A stretch of 64,000 bases of DNA, from contig NZ_CP146005.1 in assembly GCF_038095995.1 (NCBI RefSeq), positions 62,001 to 126,000 of the forward strand. The letters run 5' to 3'. Origin of the DNA: Mesomycoplasma ovipneumoniae (GTDB lineage Bacteria > Bacillota_I > Bacilli_A > Mycoplasmatales > Metamycoplasmataceae). Within the stretch, counting starts at the first letter, position 1. Each line of letters begins with the position of its first letter. The translations under genes and the position numbers were made by a program. Below are positions 40,043 through 51,375 of this stretch, piece by piece. The notes under the pieces are model-generated. The model worked only from the letters and a program-made list of their open reading frames with translations, was not told the DNA's origin and did no database searches.

Positions 40043-40960
40043 ATGAAAAAAATATTACCTTATGGGATGCTAATGCTCTTGAGTGCAAGCCCAATTATTA
40101 TAGCAGCTTCAATTAATAAACCAAACGCACAAAATTATAATTCATATGCTAATATGAATTCCAAGAAAGATAAAGTAAACGTTTCTTTATTACGCGAAGA
40201 AGCAAAAAAAACATTAGATCATATTAGAAAATTAGATGCTGAAAACTTTAGCGCTAATTCTGAGGAAAACAATCCCATAAAAATCGCTGATTTTACAAAA
40301 TTTGAAAATGATTTTAATTCTTTCATTGATAAAATTGAAAAAAATCCTAGTGCAGATTTAGAACAATTAGCAAAAACACAGTTAAAAACAAAAGGGTTGG
40401 ATTTAGACAAAATTATTAAAGAAAACTCTAAAAATCTCAAAACCGAATCTTCCAAAAACACCAAGATTAATTCGGTTAACTTTTCTTCTTATTCAAGTAG
40501 TGATTCTATGACCTTTGAACAATTAGCAAATGAGATTTGAAATGGTCATGTAAAATCATCAGTTTTTGCTGCTATCAATTATGCTCTTACAATCGCTTAT
40601 GCCTTTTCTTGAAATTTTTTTGCCGTCGCCGCATCAGCAACAGCTGCTGGAACTTTAACTTATTTAGCTATTGAATATAAGCGAGCTTATAACGACATGA
40701 CTAATGATTCTGAATGACTAAGGTTTAGGTATCAAAAAATTAAGGAATTTGAAGATTGAAACAAAAGGGTATTTATCCCGGAAGTAAGAAAGGCTAAGAC
40801 GCGTATTTATTCAATACTTAAAACAATTGACGTCTTAAGAAAAATAGTATTAAAAACTAGACCAATTTTAGTTTCTGCTAGTTGAGCGAATTGGAAAATT
40901 AAACTTGCCCTTGCTGTAATTGATGTTATTCAAAATATAATTTGAAGATTTGTATTATAA
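40043..40960 (+). CDS. Secreted/anchored protein A2 (A1 family)
   Basis: 305 aa, function not recognised. Same layout as A1 (22228): N-terminal hydrophobic signal (YGMLMLLSASPIIIAASI), charged helical region with KIADFTKFENDFNSFIDKIEKNPS, then the hydrophobic core HVKSSVFAAINYALTIAYAF and AASATAAGTLTYLAIEYKRAYND, and a C-terminal hydrophobic stretch. Sequence identity to A1 outside these motifs is low, so the two diverged strongly while keeping architecture and gene order. AAAGGATAATT before the ATG. B2 starts 29 bp after the stop. Confidence 0.7.
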
Positions 40961-40989
40961 AAATATAGGACAACTAATTTAATTAGATA

Positions 40990-42057
40990 ATGTTTGATAA
41001 AAAAAGTTTAGAAAAATTTTTTAATCTAAAATTTAATAATTGAATTTTTTTTATTCCATTTTTTGGTACTAATAGCTATTATAAATTATTTGATTTACTT
41101 GTAGAATACAACAGTTTTGAGGGGATTTTATACTATAAAACTAGACTAATTTCGAGACTTTTCTATTTAATTCTTCATTTATTTTCAATCATTTTAACCA
41201 TTTTATTATTTGTGTTAATTTTTGTTTACAGAGTTCATTTTTTTTCTTTTGGTGAAAATTTTGTTTTTAGCCTAGAAAATAAACATAATTATTTTTATGA
41301 CTATAATATTTGATTTCCGAATATTATGAATGTGGCCATATATTCTTTCATTGCGTTTTTTGGGTTTTTTTTAAATGCTTTTTGAGCAAAATTTGTTATT
41401 TACTTTTTTAAGAAATTTTTATACCGAAAATATGATTTGAAAAATAAAACCACAACCTTTGAATTTTTACAAAATTTTAATTTAGAATCTTTTGTAAATT
41501 CCGTTCTTGTTGACACTGAAAATTGTAAAAAAAAGAGGAAGAAATCAAGAAAAATTTGTTGAAAATATCAACATAACTACCCAATAATTAGCCTTTTCAC
41601 AGAAGTAATCAACTCCCCTAAGCGTACTAGACGTTCTTTTAAATATCATTATATTAAGTTAAGGAATCGCAAGGAAATTAGTGAATTTAACTGGGTTGTA
41701 ACTGTGGTTCAAAACTATTATTGATTTTATACATTTATTTTTGCTTCAATTTTTAATAAAAATGAAAAAAATTTTAATAGAAAAAAGTTTTTCTACTATT
41801 TATTTAAAATTTTATTTTTTTATATTTTATCAATTTGAATTCTTCTTTTGTCAGTAATTTTTGTATTCTTTAATCATTTTCTTCTTGATGAACAAACATT
41901 TTGGTTAAAAATTTCAGCATTAGGATCTGTCATTGTTGTCATTTTTATATCTGTTGTTATGCTAGAATCTATATTTATTGAGTGGTCATATCGCCGCATT
42001 AAAAAGCGATTCTTTGACACTAATCTAATTAAGTCTGAAGAGCAAAATTCAATATAA
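40990..42057 (+). CDS. Multi-spanning membrane protein B2 (B1 family)
   Basis: 355 aa, function not recognised. Opens KSLEKFFNLKFNNWIFFIPFF as B1 does. Hydrophobic segments at about 55-85, 120-150, 285-305 and 310-330; a cytosolic middle contains TFEFLQNFNLESF and a CKKKRKKSRK basic stretch. Under the standard code it would be chopped by seven UGA codons. Downstream lies a diverged, frameshifted second copy at 42271, mirroring the B1/B1b tandem. Confidence 0.7.
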
Positions 42058-42087
42058 CTGTTTTTTTTAAGGACATTATCTAAATGC

Positions 42088-42152
42088 CCTAAATTAGATT
42101 TCTATTTGAAAAATACATAATAAATCTAAAACACAAAATTATGAACACTCCC
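42088..42152 (-). mobile_element. Solo end of IS256-type element
   Basis: The complement reads GTGTTCATAATTTTGTGTTT followed by TTTTTCAAATAGAAATCTAA, matching the left end of the element at 49051 (GTGTTCATAATCTTGTGTTT ... TTTTTCAAATAGAAATGTAA). It sits exactly in the spacer between the two B2 copies. Confidence 0.75.
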
Positions 42153-42159
42153 AATTTAA

Positions 42160-42270
42160 TAATTTTATATATTTCAAATAAATTTAAAGGACACTCAGTA
42201 TAATTGATATAATTCAAATTGCAACTTGAAATTTGTATAAAAATAGAGGTTAGCCAATTTAATTAGATAA
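42160..42270 (+). pseudogene. Decayed 3' end of a duplicated A2 gene
   Basis: AATTGATATAATTCAAATTG... and CCAATTTAATTAGATAATG parallel the end of A2 and the A2-B2 spacer (40918-40992), so the duplicated unit included the A2 tail. Confidence 0.5.
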
Positions 42271-43348
42271 TGCTTAATAAAGAAAGTTTAGAAAAATTTT
42301 TTCAATTTAAAATTCAATAATTGGATTTTTTTTATCCCATTTTTTGGAACTAACAGCTATTATAAATTATTTGATTTACTTGTAGAATACAACAGTTTTG
42401 AGGGGATTTTATACTATAAAACTAGACTAATTTCGAGACTTTTCTATTTAATTCTTCATTTATTTTCAATCATTTTAACCATTTTATTATTTGTGTTAAT
42501 TTTTGTTTATAGAGTTCATTTTTTTTCTTTAGGCAAAAATTTTGTTTTTAGCTTGGAAAATAAAGATAATTTTTTTTATGACTATAATATTTGATTTCCG
42601 AATATTATGAATGTGGCGATATATTCTTTCATTGCGTTTTTTGGATTTTTTTTTAAATACTTTTTGAGCAAAATTTGTTATTTACTTTTTTAAGAAATTT
42701 TTATACCGAAAATATGATTTGAAAAATAAAACCACAACCTTTGAATTTTTACAAAATTTTAATTTAGAATCCTTTGTAAATTCTGTTCTTGTTGACACTG
42801 AAAATTGTAAAAAAAAGAGGAAGAAATCAAGAAAAATTTACTGAACATATCAGCATTGGGAAACAAGAATTAGCAATTTAAGAAAAAAAATTCCCTGCCC
42901 TAAGCATGTTTTATTTACTAGACGTTTTGTTAAATATTATTATATTAAGTTAAGGAACCGCAAGGAAATTAGTGAATTTGACTGGGTTGTAGCTGAGGTA
43001 CAAAACTATTATTGATTTTATACGTTTGTTTTTGCTTCAATTTTTAATAAAAACGAAAAAAATTTTAATAGAAAAAAGTTTTACTACTACTTATTTAAAA
43101 TTTTATTTTTTTATATTTCATCAATTTGAATTCTTCTTTTGTCAGTAATTTTTGCACTCTTTAATCATTTTCTTCTTGATAAGCCGATATTTTTCTGAAA
43201 AATTTCATCAATGGCAGTTGTTATTTTTGTCATTTTTGAATTTGTTGATATCCAAAAACGTATATTTATTGAGTGAACATATCGCCGCATCAAAAAGCGA
43301 TTTTTTGATGCTAATCTAATTAAGTCTGAAAAACAAGATTCAATATAA
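42271..43348 (+). pseudogene. Frameshifted second copy of B2
   Basis: Very similar to B2 over its whole length but with an extra base near 42315 (closing the frame after 16 codons) and a further T insertion in the run near 42645. Substitutions concentrate in the segments matching B2 residues 185-215 and the C-terminal 60. Not expected to yield a full protein. Confidence 0.85.
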
Positions 43349-43460
43349 ATGTTTTTTAAGGACATTATCTAAAGTCCCTAAATTAGTTCAAAAAATTCAG
43401 ATTATTGTTTTTATTCCTGATTTTGATTGTATTGTTTTAGTTGATTTTTCAGTATTTTAT

Positions 43461-43572
43461 TCCTGAGTTTCCCAGTTTGATGGCAAAAATTCACTTTTTA
43501 GTGAATATAAATATGCAAAAAATACCCGTAAATACGGGTTTTTTGATGCTAAAATCTTAATTTTTATTATTT
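43461..43572 (+). mobile_element. Left-end fragment of a diverged IS1634-type element
   Basis: TCCTGAGTTTCCCAGTTTGA start, then the two left-end hairpins, here nearly perfect (TTCACT/AGTGAA; ACCCGTA/TACGGGT + T6). It stops exactly where IS copy 3 begins, at the point matching IS position about 110. Confidence 0.85.
43520..43544 (+). terminator. Terminator hairpin in IS left end
   Basis: ACCCGTA and TACGGGT form a perfect 7-bp stem with a 2-nt loop followed by T6. The same site in copies 1-3 is weaker. It would stop outside transcription from entering the IS. Confidence 0.6.
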
Positions 43573-45481
43573 TCCCGAGTTTCCCAGTTTGAAGGCAAAA
43601 ATTCACTTTTTAGTAAATATAAATATGAAAAAAGACCTGTAAATCGGTGTTTTTTGAATGTAAAACCTTAATTTTTATTGGTAGCATTTGGTAGCATTTT
43701 AAGTAATTTTATGGTATAATTATACATTATGAAAAAACAAAATTTGTTTTTATTTAGTGTTTGAGGATCTTCAAAAGATAAACCATATAAATATGTTGGC
43801 TGAACACAAGGTTATTCCAAAGGTCCAAAACGTTGATTTAGTTTAGGAAATGAGCGGAATTTGGAAAAAATTAATCCAAATGCTGTTCAAATTATCAAAG
43901 AAAAATTGAAATTGTTTTCAAATTTAGATGACAAAGATAAAGTCAAGGCTATTTTACTTGATTCTATTAAAAATTCCGCAATAATCGAAGGTTCGGTTTT
44001 TGTTGGTGGGGAATTAATTGAAAAACTTATTGAAAAGCACAATATTTTTGAGTCACTTCCTAAAAGTAGACATAAAAATATGAAAGAAATTTTTAACTAC
44101 TTAATTTCAAAACGGATCACTGATCCTGGCAGCATTATTAATGCTTTTGATAAAAAGGATGACTACTCAAATCAAATAAATGCTTCCAAAAATAGCTTTT
44201 ATAGACTCCTAGATCTTGTCTTTGAGTCACAAAATCAACTTTTAAATAGTGTCAACAAAATGGTAACAAGCGAACTTGGAAAAAGGGACAGTGAATTTTA
44301 TTTTGACTCATCAACAATCTATTTTGAGACATTTGAAAGAAATGGATTAAGAATTCCTGGCTATTCTAAAGATGCTAAATTCAAAGAAGACCAAATTGTC
44401 ATTGGCTTAGCGTGTGATAAAAATGGTATTCCTTTTCATATTAAAGTTTTTAAAGGAAATACCGGCGATTCTAGTACATTAATCCCTTTTGTATTAGATG
44501 TTGAATCCAAATATAATATCAAAAATATGACAATAATCGCTGATCGCGGCATGTCAACTGCTGCAAATATTCGATTTCTTGAATCAAGAAACTATAATTT
44601 TATTATTTCATATCGTGCAAAGGTAGGGACTCAAAAATTCAAAAATTATTTACTAGATCCAAGGGATTATGTTGATGTAAATGCGGATTTTAAGTATAAA
44701 AAAGAAGAATTTTATTCATCTTATAAAAATAAAAGATACACTGAAAATATTAGAAGAAGAATTATTACTTACAGTACAAAAAGAGCGATAAAAGACAGAA
44801 AAGCTCGTGAAGAGCAAATCGAAAGTTTTATTAAAAAACAAAATAAAGACGGTTTTATTGAAGTAAACAAATTGTTTGGTAAAAAACCTAAATATTTTAA
44901 GGAAATTTCAAACATGAAATTTGAATTAGATCAAAGTAAAATTGACAAAGACAAACAATTTGACGGTTACTATGTTTATGAAACAAATATGCTAAATTTG
45001 AATGTCTTAGATATAGTTGAAAAATACCAAAAACAGTGGAATATTGAAGCTAATTTTAGAAGTCTAAAAGGTTTGTTGAATATTCGGCCCGTATTTTTAA
45101 GAATTGACGAGCACATTCTAGCTCATACACTTTTGTGTTTTATCTCACTAGTTATTTTAAAAACTATAATATTTAAAATCAACAAACATATTAGTGATAA
45201 CAAGTTATTTGAAAACAATCAATTAACTGAGGTTGGTTTAGTAACGATGTTGCAAAAATTAAGGCAAAGGGTTGAATTTAACACTTTAGATCAGCAAATA
45301 ACATTTAAAAATCGAGATGGTGTTCCTAGTGATCCGAATATTTGAAATAGGTATGATTTTTACTTTGATATCTTAATAAATCACTAATAAAATTGTTATT
45401 AACTTTTACCGAAAAACTTAAAAAAGTGCCTAAAACCAGATGCTTTTTTAAAATTACCTTATCAAACTGGGAAACTCGGGA
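43573..45481 (+). mobile_element. IS1634-type insertion sequence, copy 3 (1909 bp)
   Basis: Same length and ends as copy 1. No direct repeat is visible: the left flank is an older IS fragment, the right flank unrelated sequence. A short patch near 44964-45001 (GACGGTTACTATG, ATGCTAAATTTG) differs from copies 1 and 2, giving Met for Ile. Confidence 0.92.
43729..45387 (+). CDS. IS1634-type transposase, copy 3
   Basis: 552 aa, intact, one noted substitution (Met for Ile in YETNMLNLNVLD) relative to the copy at 12577. Same DDE residues (FYFDSST, TIIADRGMS, WNIEANFRSLKG) and same leaderless start 8 nt behind TATAAT. Potentially active and able to act in trans on the short MITEs. Confidence 0.92.
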
Positions 45482-45784
45482 TTGACTTTTTGTGTCAATT
45501 TTGCATTTTTCTTTTTTATAAATTTGTCTAAATTTTTCTGCAAAATGCAAAATTGCAATTTTTAAGCTTTAGATTTACCAATTTTAATCTTCTAAAATTT
45601 GTCTTGAACTGTAATCTATATTGTTTCATTTTGTTGCACCTTTTTGAAGACGCCTAAAATTAGCGTGCTAATTTGTATTAATTTATTCTTTTTAAATACA
45701 ATATTTTTAAATGAAATTTTCACAAAAATTCTCAAATACATGTTATAATTTTATATTAAAGAATTTTACTAATAAGGAGAAAAA
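45482..45784 (+). promoter_or_regulatory. Intergenic region upstream of P1
   Basis: The first 130 bp resemble the region 3' of gyrA (56086-56200), for example CAAAATGCAAAATTGCAATT against TAAAATGCAAAATTAGAATT. The last 60 bp contain TTATAAT (about 45740-45746) and AAGGAGAAAAA, the promoter and ribosome site of P1; similar sequence precedes the P copy at 53413. Confidence 0.45.
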
Positions 45785-47038
45785 ATGAAGAAAAAACTAA
45801 AACTTTTTAAGTTTATCACTAATATTGTTGCTTTTTCATCATTAAGTCTAAGTGTTTTTGGGCCGCTTTTACACTTTCAAAATACAAAAAACTATTCAGA
45901 TTTCAAACTTGAAACTCGTGATATAGATTTATCAAATTCAAAAAAACCGGTAAATTTTGATGATTTAGTCCAAATTATTTCGACCAAAAACCAACAAAAT
46001 TCGCTTGTCATCAATGCAAATATTAAAAAAGCCAAAACACATCTAAACAAAACAAGCACTAATTCAGACTCCTCTCCTAATTTAGATGATATTGAAATTC
46101 AAATTAATCAAGAAGGTGAGGTAATTTTAAATAGTGCTTCACTTGAATTTGTTAATAAAAAAGCTGAACTCTATTTTGAAGAAGGTGTACCAAAACTAAA
46201 ATTAGAAGGTTATGTTTTTGACTTTAGAGAGCTTAAAAATCAAACTCGGGTTGAAAAAACCTTCTTTTTCCTTTTGCCTTTTATTCCATTTATTTCAAAT
46301 GCTGTCGCAGCTGCCATTGCCGCAGTAGCAGTTTCCACAGCTACCGCGGTAGCTGTGGAAACTATTCCAAAGGTTGTTGATGATGTAGGTAGATGATTTG
46401 GGACCCGTGAAACTTACTATTCGTCAGCTGATTATAGCCCTGTTCATGCGCCAGCTGATAATAACCCTATTACTTGAAGAACTGAAAGCTCAATTGTGGT
46501 TGACTTAGATAAATTGCCAAAAGCAAAAGGTGAGCCTAGTATTAAAGAAATAGCAAATACAGCGACTTTAGAACTTTCTATTGTAAGAGCAAAAGAAAAG
46601 GAAAAATTAAGACAATACACTGGAATACACCCTGCTTGATTTTTCAATTTTCACAATGAAGACTTAGAACCTCATTTTGTTATTAGTAAACAAGCAATTC
46701 CAGAACCTGCAGCCTGACTTTTAGCAGTTGGAAGTTTGCTAGCCCAATCAGAATTAACCAAAATTATTATTAAAAACTTGCTACCTAGTTCAGTAAGAGA
46801 TAATAAAAATGTTGAAGACCGTAAAATTATGGATAAAAAACTAAATTCACCTATTGATTTTTATTCATATAATGAACCAGTTATGAAAAGTTTGGCTGAA
46901 AAAACAAAATATACAGCAAATTTGATATTGGGAAATAGATGGTCATGAGATCCAATTAATAATTTAAATAAAGATATCGGTTTTACTAAAGATCGCTTTG
47001 TTGTTGGAGAAGGTCTAGCTAGTGATGCTATTGATTAA
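45785..47038 (+). CDS. Secreted protein P1 with Ala-rich hydrophobic segment
   Basis: 417 aa, not recognised. N-terminal basic-hydrophobic signal/anchor (residues 5-28), a polar region containing LDDIEIQINQEGEVILNSASLEFVNKKAELYFEEG, then about residues 158-190 FFFLLPFIPFISNAVAAAIA plus a further Ala/Val-rich stretch, then a soluble C-part. TAA at 47036 may be premature: the frame stays open for another 90 codons (TDPKNEFDIVDPSKNENENK...) to 47311, overlapping Q1. Two paralogues downstream are truncated at the hydrophobic segment. Next gene Q1 looks like its functional partner. Confidence 0.65.
46330..46363. repeat. 34-bp perfect palindrome within P1
   Basis: The half-site AGTTTCCACAGCTACCG (46330-46346) is followed directly by its exact complement; the centre is CCGCGG. 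It encodes part of the Ala/Val-rich segment. It is GC-rich for this genome and without a loop, so it is a potential cruciform. Confidence 0.97.
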
Positions 47039-47264
47039 ACTGACCCTAAAAATGAATTTGATATTGTTGATCCAAGTAAAAATGAAAATGAAAATAAAAA
47101 TAAAAATGAAAACACAAATAAAAACAAAAATATACCATCATACGTAAAAATATATTTTCCCAGTTATCATGTAAGGAGAGCAAGAATGATAAAGGGAAAA
47201 TTCGGAAAGAGGGAATTTATACCAAGAGAAAAAATGTTAAATGTTGAAAAGGTACATTTTTTAT

Positions 47265-49040
47265 ATGGAGAAGCAATTAGATTTAGTAACCAAGGCAAAA
47301 AAACAATTAATTAAACTAGAATATATAGAAATTAATATTAAAAGTCGTTGTTCAATTCGAAACATGATTGTGAATGATGTTAAATTATCGCTTGATTGTA
47401 AATATGATGATGATGATTTTCCATTTCCAATTTTTTTGTACAATTACCTTTCCGAGCACTTCAATCCTAATCCAATTGAAAGAATTATTAGCTTAAATTA
47501 TAAACAAGAAGATTATGTTTATAATTTAAAACTAGAAGATATCCCAAAAAGTGTGTTTTTTTCCAAAAAACTCAATAAATTTGGTTTTTATAATGATATT
47601 AGGTGTTTAATTGGCGGTTGAGCAAACAATGAATATTGTGATAAAAATGGAAAAGAAAATCTTGATCTTATCTCTGAACTTTATCCTTCGTATGGTTTAC
47701 ACGATGGTAAAGGTTTTGAAGAGGTTGTTGTTGTCTTTGAAAACTTTGATGATATTGAAAAATGCGAATTTTCAATTTCTTATCCGGTTGTATTTTCAAA
47801 AATATTTAAGTCAAAAGCCGAATTAAGAGAAGTTGAAGCTCTAATTATTAAGGAAATTCAGGAAAGTGTTCCTTTTGCAAAACCAAAAAATTTAGCAAAT
47901 TACCATGAAAAAATCTTTGATTTTTTATCAAATAGATATGAATATAATTCAGAGTTTGTAGATATAAATAAAGCATATTTAGGACAAAATGTAGAAAATA
48001 TCTACAATTTGTTATTAAAAGAGAATTATAATTTTGCCGAAAAAACCCGAATTCAACCAATTCAAAATGTATTTACTTTTGAAACTTATGAAAATTTGCT
48101 TAAAAAATTTGAAAAATACGGGATTAAAAAGCTTAATTTAAACATTGAAAATCGCGATAAATTTATTCTTAGTTGATTTGATAAATTTGGCCCAGAATAT
48201 CGAAAGTATTGCATCGAACTTTTTGGAAAAGACGGTCAAACTTATTATGATCATGCGAATAATTGGACAAATAAAATCGAATTAATTTATTTGTTGCAAA
48301 TTTTATTTGGCCCAAAATATTGAATTGAAGAACTAGATTTTTACCCTGATAAACCTGATTTTTATATTCTGCCAAGCTGAGCAAAATTAAAACTTGAAAA
48401 TTTCGAAATTTTTTACTTTGGTGGACAAGAATACGGACTTTTTGATGAAATAATTTCCCAATTTGACTCAAAAAAGCCAGTTTTTTGATTTAAACCATAT
48501 TACTACTCTGCCTATGGAGCAGGCGATGCATGAATTTTGCCAATTGCATTAAAAAATTTCATTTTATTGTATGTTGACGGTGAAAAAATTTATTACTGAT
48601 TTGGCCATTCAAATTTATATAATAATATTTATCAAGGTAAATACGAAATTTTAAAATATTATTTCAAACAAAAATTAGTTAAACTTGAACAAGATATTTT
48701 TCTACGTGATGGTAATGATCCGACTTTCTTTGTTTCTAGACCGCTAAGGCAAAATAATTTAATTAAAAATGTGATTGGTCCATCTATGCAAGAATTAATT
48801 TTATATCGGGATGCGTTGAATAAATTTCTAAAAGGAACAGACCATGAATTTGGGTATTTTACAGACTTTCTAGAAAATACTAATTTATATACCCAGCAAG
48901 AAAAAGAATTAATTTTACAACCACACCTTCTCTTTTCTTGAGATTCTGATGATTGGACTGAATATTATGATGAAATTGCAAGAGTAGATTTTCGCGGTTA
49001 TAAAAGCAAAAAATTTATTGAGATAGAAGGAGAATTGTAG
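47265..49040 (+). CDS. Q1, about 590-aa protein of unknown function
   Basis: 591 aa, soluble, acidic and aromatic-rich; no signal peptide or membrane helix seen. Recurrent blocks shared with Q2 (51376) include PIQNVFTFETYENLLKKFEK, RDKFILSWFDKFGPEYRK, FYFGGQEYGLFDEIISQFDS and FILLYVDGEKIYYWFGHSNLY. Start ATG 47265 lies in the open extension of P1, with GAAAAGGTAC upstream. About 60-70 percent similar to Q2. No catalytic motif recognised; possibly a cytosolic partner or immunity-type protein for P, but that is guesswork. Confidence 0.65.
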
Positions 49041-49106
49041 ATCTTTTGGGTGTGTTCATAATCTTGTGTTTTAAATTTTTATGGATTTTTCAAATAGAAA
49101 TGTAAT

Positions 49107-50802
49107 CTAATTTAATTTTACATTATTTAACCGATTAGGGAAAATAATTTCTAATTGTTTTTTAATCATGAATCAATTTCTTACCTTTTGTCATTTTGTA
49201 GATGCGTTTTGGAGAGTTAAATAAGTTATTTTTGAAAGGTAATTTACACTTTGAATTCCGCCTTTTGTTTTTGTATTTTTCCTAATTATTCTATTCATTG
49301 ACTCAATTAAATTTGTCGTATAAATTGCTTGCCTCAATTCATATGGATATTTAAAAAATGTCGTTAGTTCAACGAAATTTGTATACCAAGACTTGATAAT
49401 TGAAGGATATTTTTGGCCTCATTTTTCCGCAAATTTATCAAGATTTTGCATTGCAAATTCTTGATTAGCCGCTTGATAAATCTTTTTCATATCAAGGACA
49501 AACTCTTTTTTGTCTTTGTTAGAAACTTTTAAAAGCGAGTTTCTAATTTGGTGAACAACACATTTTTGAACATCTGTTTGCGGGAAAACCGCTTCAATTG
49601 CTTGACTAATTCCGCTTAGATTATCGCAAGAAATTATTAGAACATCTTCCAGCCCGCGAGTTTTTAGTTCGTTAAAAACATCAAGTCAATTACTTGCTGA
49701 TTCGGTATTTTTAATCCAAAATCCCAGTGCTTTTTTATTTCCGTCCCAATCAATTGCAAGAATAAGATAAAGTGATTTTTTGACAAAAACACCGTTTTCT
49801 TTAACATTAAAAAACATCCCATCAATGTACAAAATTGGATAGGAATTCTCAATTTTTCGCGATTTTCACTTTTCAATTTCAGGCAATAATTTGTCAGTAA
49901 CTGAAGAAATTCAGGCATTACTTATTTCTTTTTTATAGATACTTTTTATTGTGTTAACAATATTTTCATATGACATTCCTGATGCAAAAAGTGAAAACAC
50001 TTGCTCTTCGATATCGCCTAAATTTGTTTCGTATTTACCGAGTAATTTGTTCTCAAAAGTGCCATTTCGATCTCTTGGTATTTTTAGACGAAAACTATTA
50101 TGATTATAATTCACAGTTTTGTCCGAAAATCCGTTTCGCTTATTTGGCCTATGCACGCCTTTTTTGCTTCGGTTACTTTTTTCATAGCCTAAATGTTGGC
50201 TTAATTCCGCCCTTAAGAGCGCCTCAGTAAACCCGAGTTTCCCAGTTTCATAAGGTAATTTTAAAAAAGTATCTGGTTTTAGGGACTTTTTTAAGTTTTT
50301 TGGTAAAAGTTGGTTACAATTTTATTAGTGATTTATTAAGATATCAAAGTAAAAATCATATCTATTTCAAATGTTTGGATCGCTAGGGACACCATCGTGT
50401 TTTTTAAATATAATTTGCTGATCTAAAGTGTTAAATTCAACCCTTTGTCTTAATTTTTGCAACATCGATACTAAACCAACTTAGTTAATTTTTGTTTTTT
50501 CATAATTTATAATTATACCATAAAATTACTTAAAATGCTACCAAATGCTACTTATAAAATTAAGGTTTTACATTAAAAAAACACCGATTTACGGGTGTTT
50601 CTTCATATTTATATTCACTAAAAAGTGAATTTTTGTCTTAAAACTGGGAAACTCGGGAGAGCGCCTCAGTAAAAGTTTTAAACATATGCGAAATTTCGTT
50701 GTGAAAATCTTCTTTTTTTATTTTTTTATAATCAGCGTATTTGTCAACAAGTTTTTTAGCTTCTAACTCAAATGGGGATAATGTTTTTTGCTGTTTTTTC
50801 AT
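49107..50802 (-). pseudogene. IS256 (mutator)-family transposase, split by MITE
   Basis: Joining the two parts across the MITE gives ...FTEALLRAELSQHLGYEKSN..., the LLEALLxxELxxHLGYEK hallmark of IS256 transposases. Further on, PILYIDGMFFNVKENG (first Asp), LIISCDNLSGISQAIEAVFPQTDVQKCVVHQIRN (second Asp, C..H) and TTNLIESMNRIIRKNTKTKG (catalytic Glu) are intact up to TAG 49107. About 423 aa without the insert. Start ATG 50802 has AAGGA 7 nt upstream; ATG 50817 or 50832 are alternatives. Confidence 0.85.
50232..50657 (-). mobile_element. 426-bp MITE derived from the IS1634-type element, copy a
   Basis: Keeps about 170 bp of the IS left end (hairpins, promoter, start of the transposase) fused to about 255 bp of the right end, with the core deleted. 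Ends CCCGAG/CTCGGG. A 16-bp direct repeat AGAGCGCCTCAGTAAA flanks it (50216-50231, 50658-50673), so it transposed as a unit into the IS256 transposase gene. Confidence 0.92.
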
Positions 50803-50872
50803 ATTTTGGTCCTTCATAATAAATTTTATCAAAATAAATTTACTTTAAAAACACAAAATATTTAACATTACC

Positions 50873-51325
50873 TGTTAATATTATTACTTTTTCATTATTA
50901 AGTCTAAGTGTTTTTAGTCTACTTTGACATTTTCAAAATACAAAAAACTATTCAGATTTTAAACTCACAACCCGTAATTTAGATTTATTAAATTCAAAAA
51001 ACCGCTAAATTTTGCTGATTTAGCCCAAATTTTTTCAACCAAAAACCATGAAAATTCGCTTGTTATTAAGGCAAATATTAAAAAAGCCCAAACATATCTA
51101 AACAAAACAAGCACTAATTCAGTTCATCCTAATCAGATGATATTGAAATTCAAATTAATCAATATGGTCAGCTAATTTTAAATAGTTATTTACTTAAATT
51201 TGTTAACAAAAAAGTTTAGCTCTATTTTGAAAAGGGTGTACCAAAACTAAAATTTAAAGTTCATACTATTGATTTTAGTGAACTTCAAAATCAAGTTCGT
51301 GTTGAAAAACCTTCTTTTTTATAAA
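50873..51325 (+). pseudogene. P-family pseudogene (P2), 5' cut by IS256, 3' truncated
   Basis: From TATTATTACTTTTTCATTATTAAG onward it parallels P1 from codon 10, with frameshifts (near 50996 and 51128) and loss of everything after the VEKPSFL position, where P1 has its hydrophobic segment. The end is followed by the same AAATGTTAAATGTTGAAAGG leader that precedes Q genes. Confidence 0.85.
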
Positions 51326-51375
51326 TAAGTATACTAATAATAAAAAATGTTAAATGTTGAAAGGTGGATTTTTAT

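Larger units (their letters stand above)
49051..50872 (-). mobile_element. IS256-type element carrying a nested MITE
   Basis: Imperfect terminal repeats: left GTGTTCATAATCTTGTGTTT, right complement GTTAAATATTTTGTGTTTTT. Contains one transposase on the minus strand, interrupted by the 426-bp MITE. Inserted near codon 10 of a P-family copy, whose remainder continues at 50873. Confidence 0.75.

Noticed and set aside
47848-48471. Frames of 70-100 codons on the minus strand opposite Q1
   Set aside because: Shadows of Q1, which is supported by its full-length paralogue Q2.
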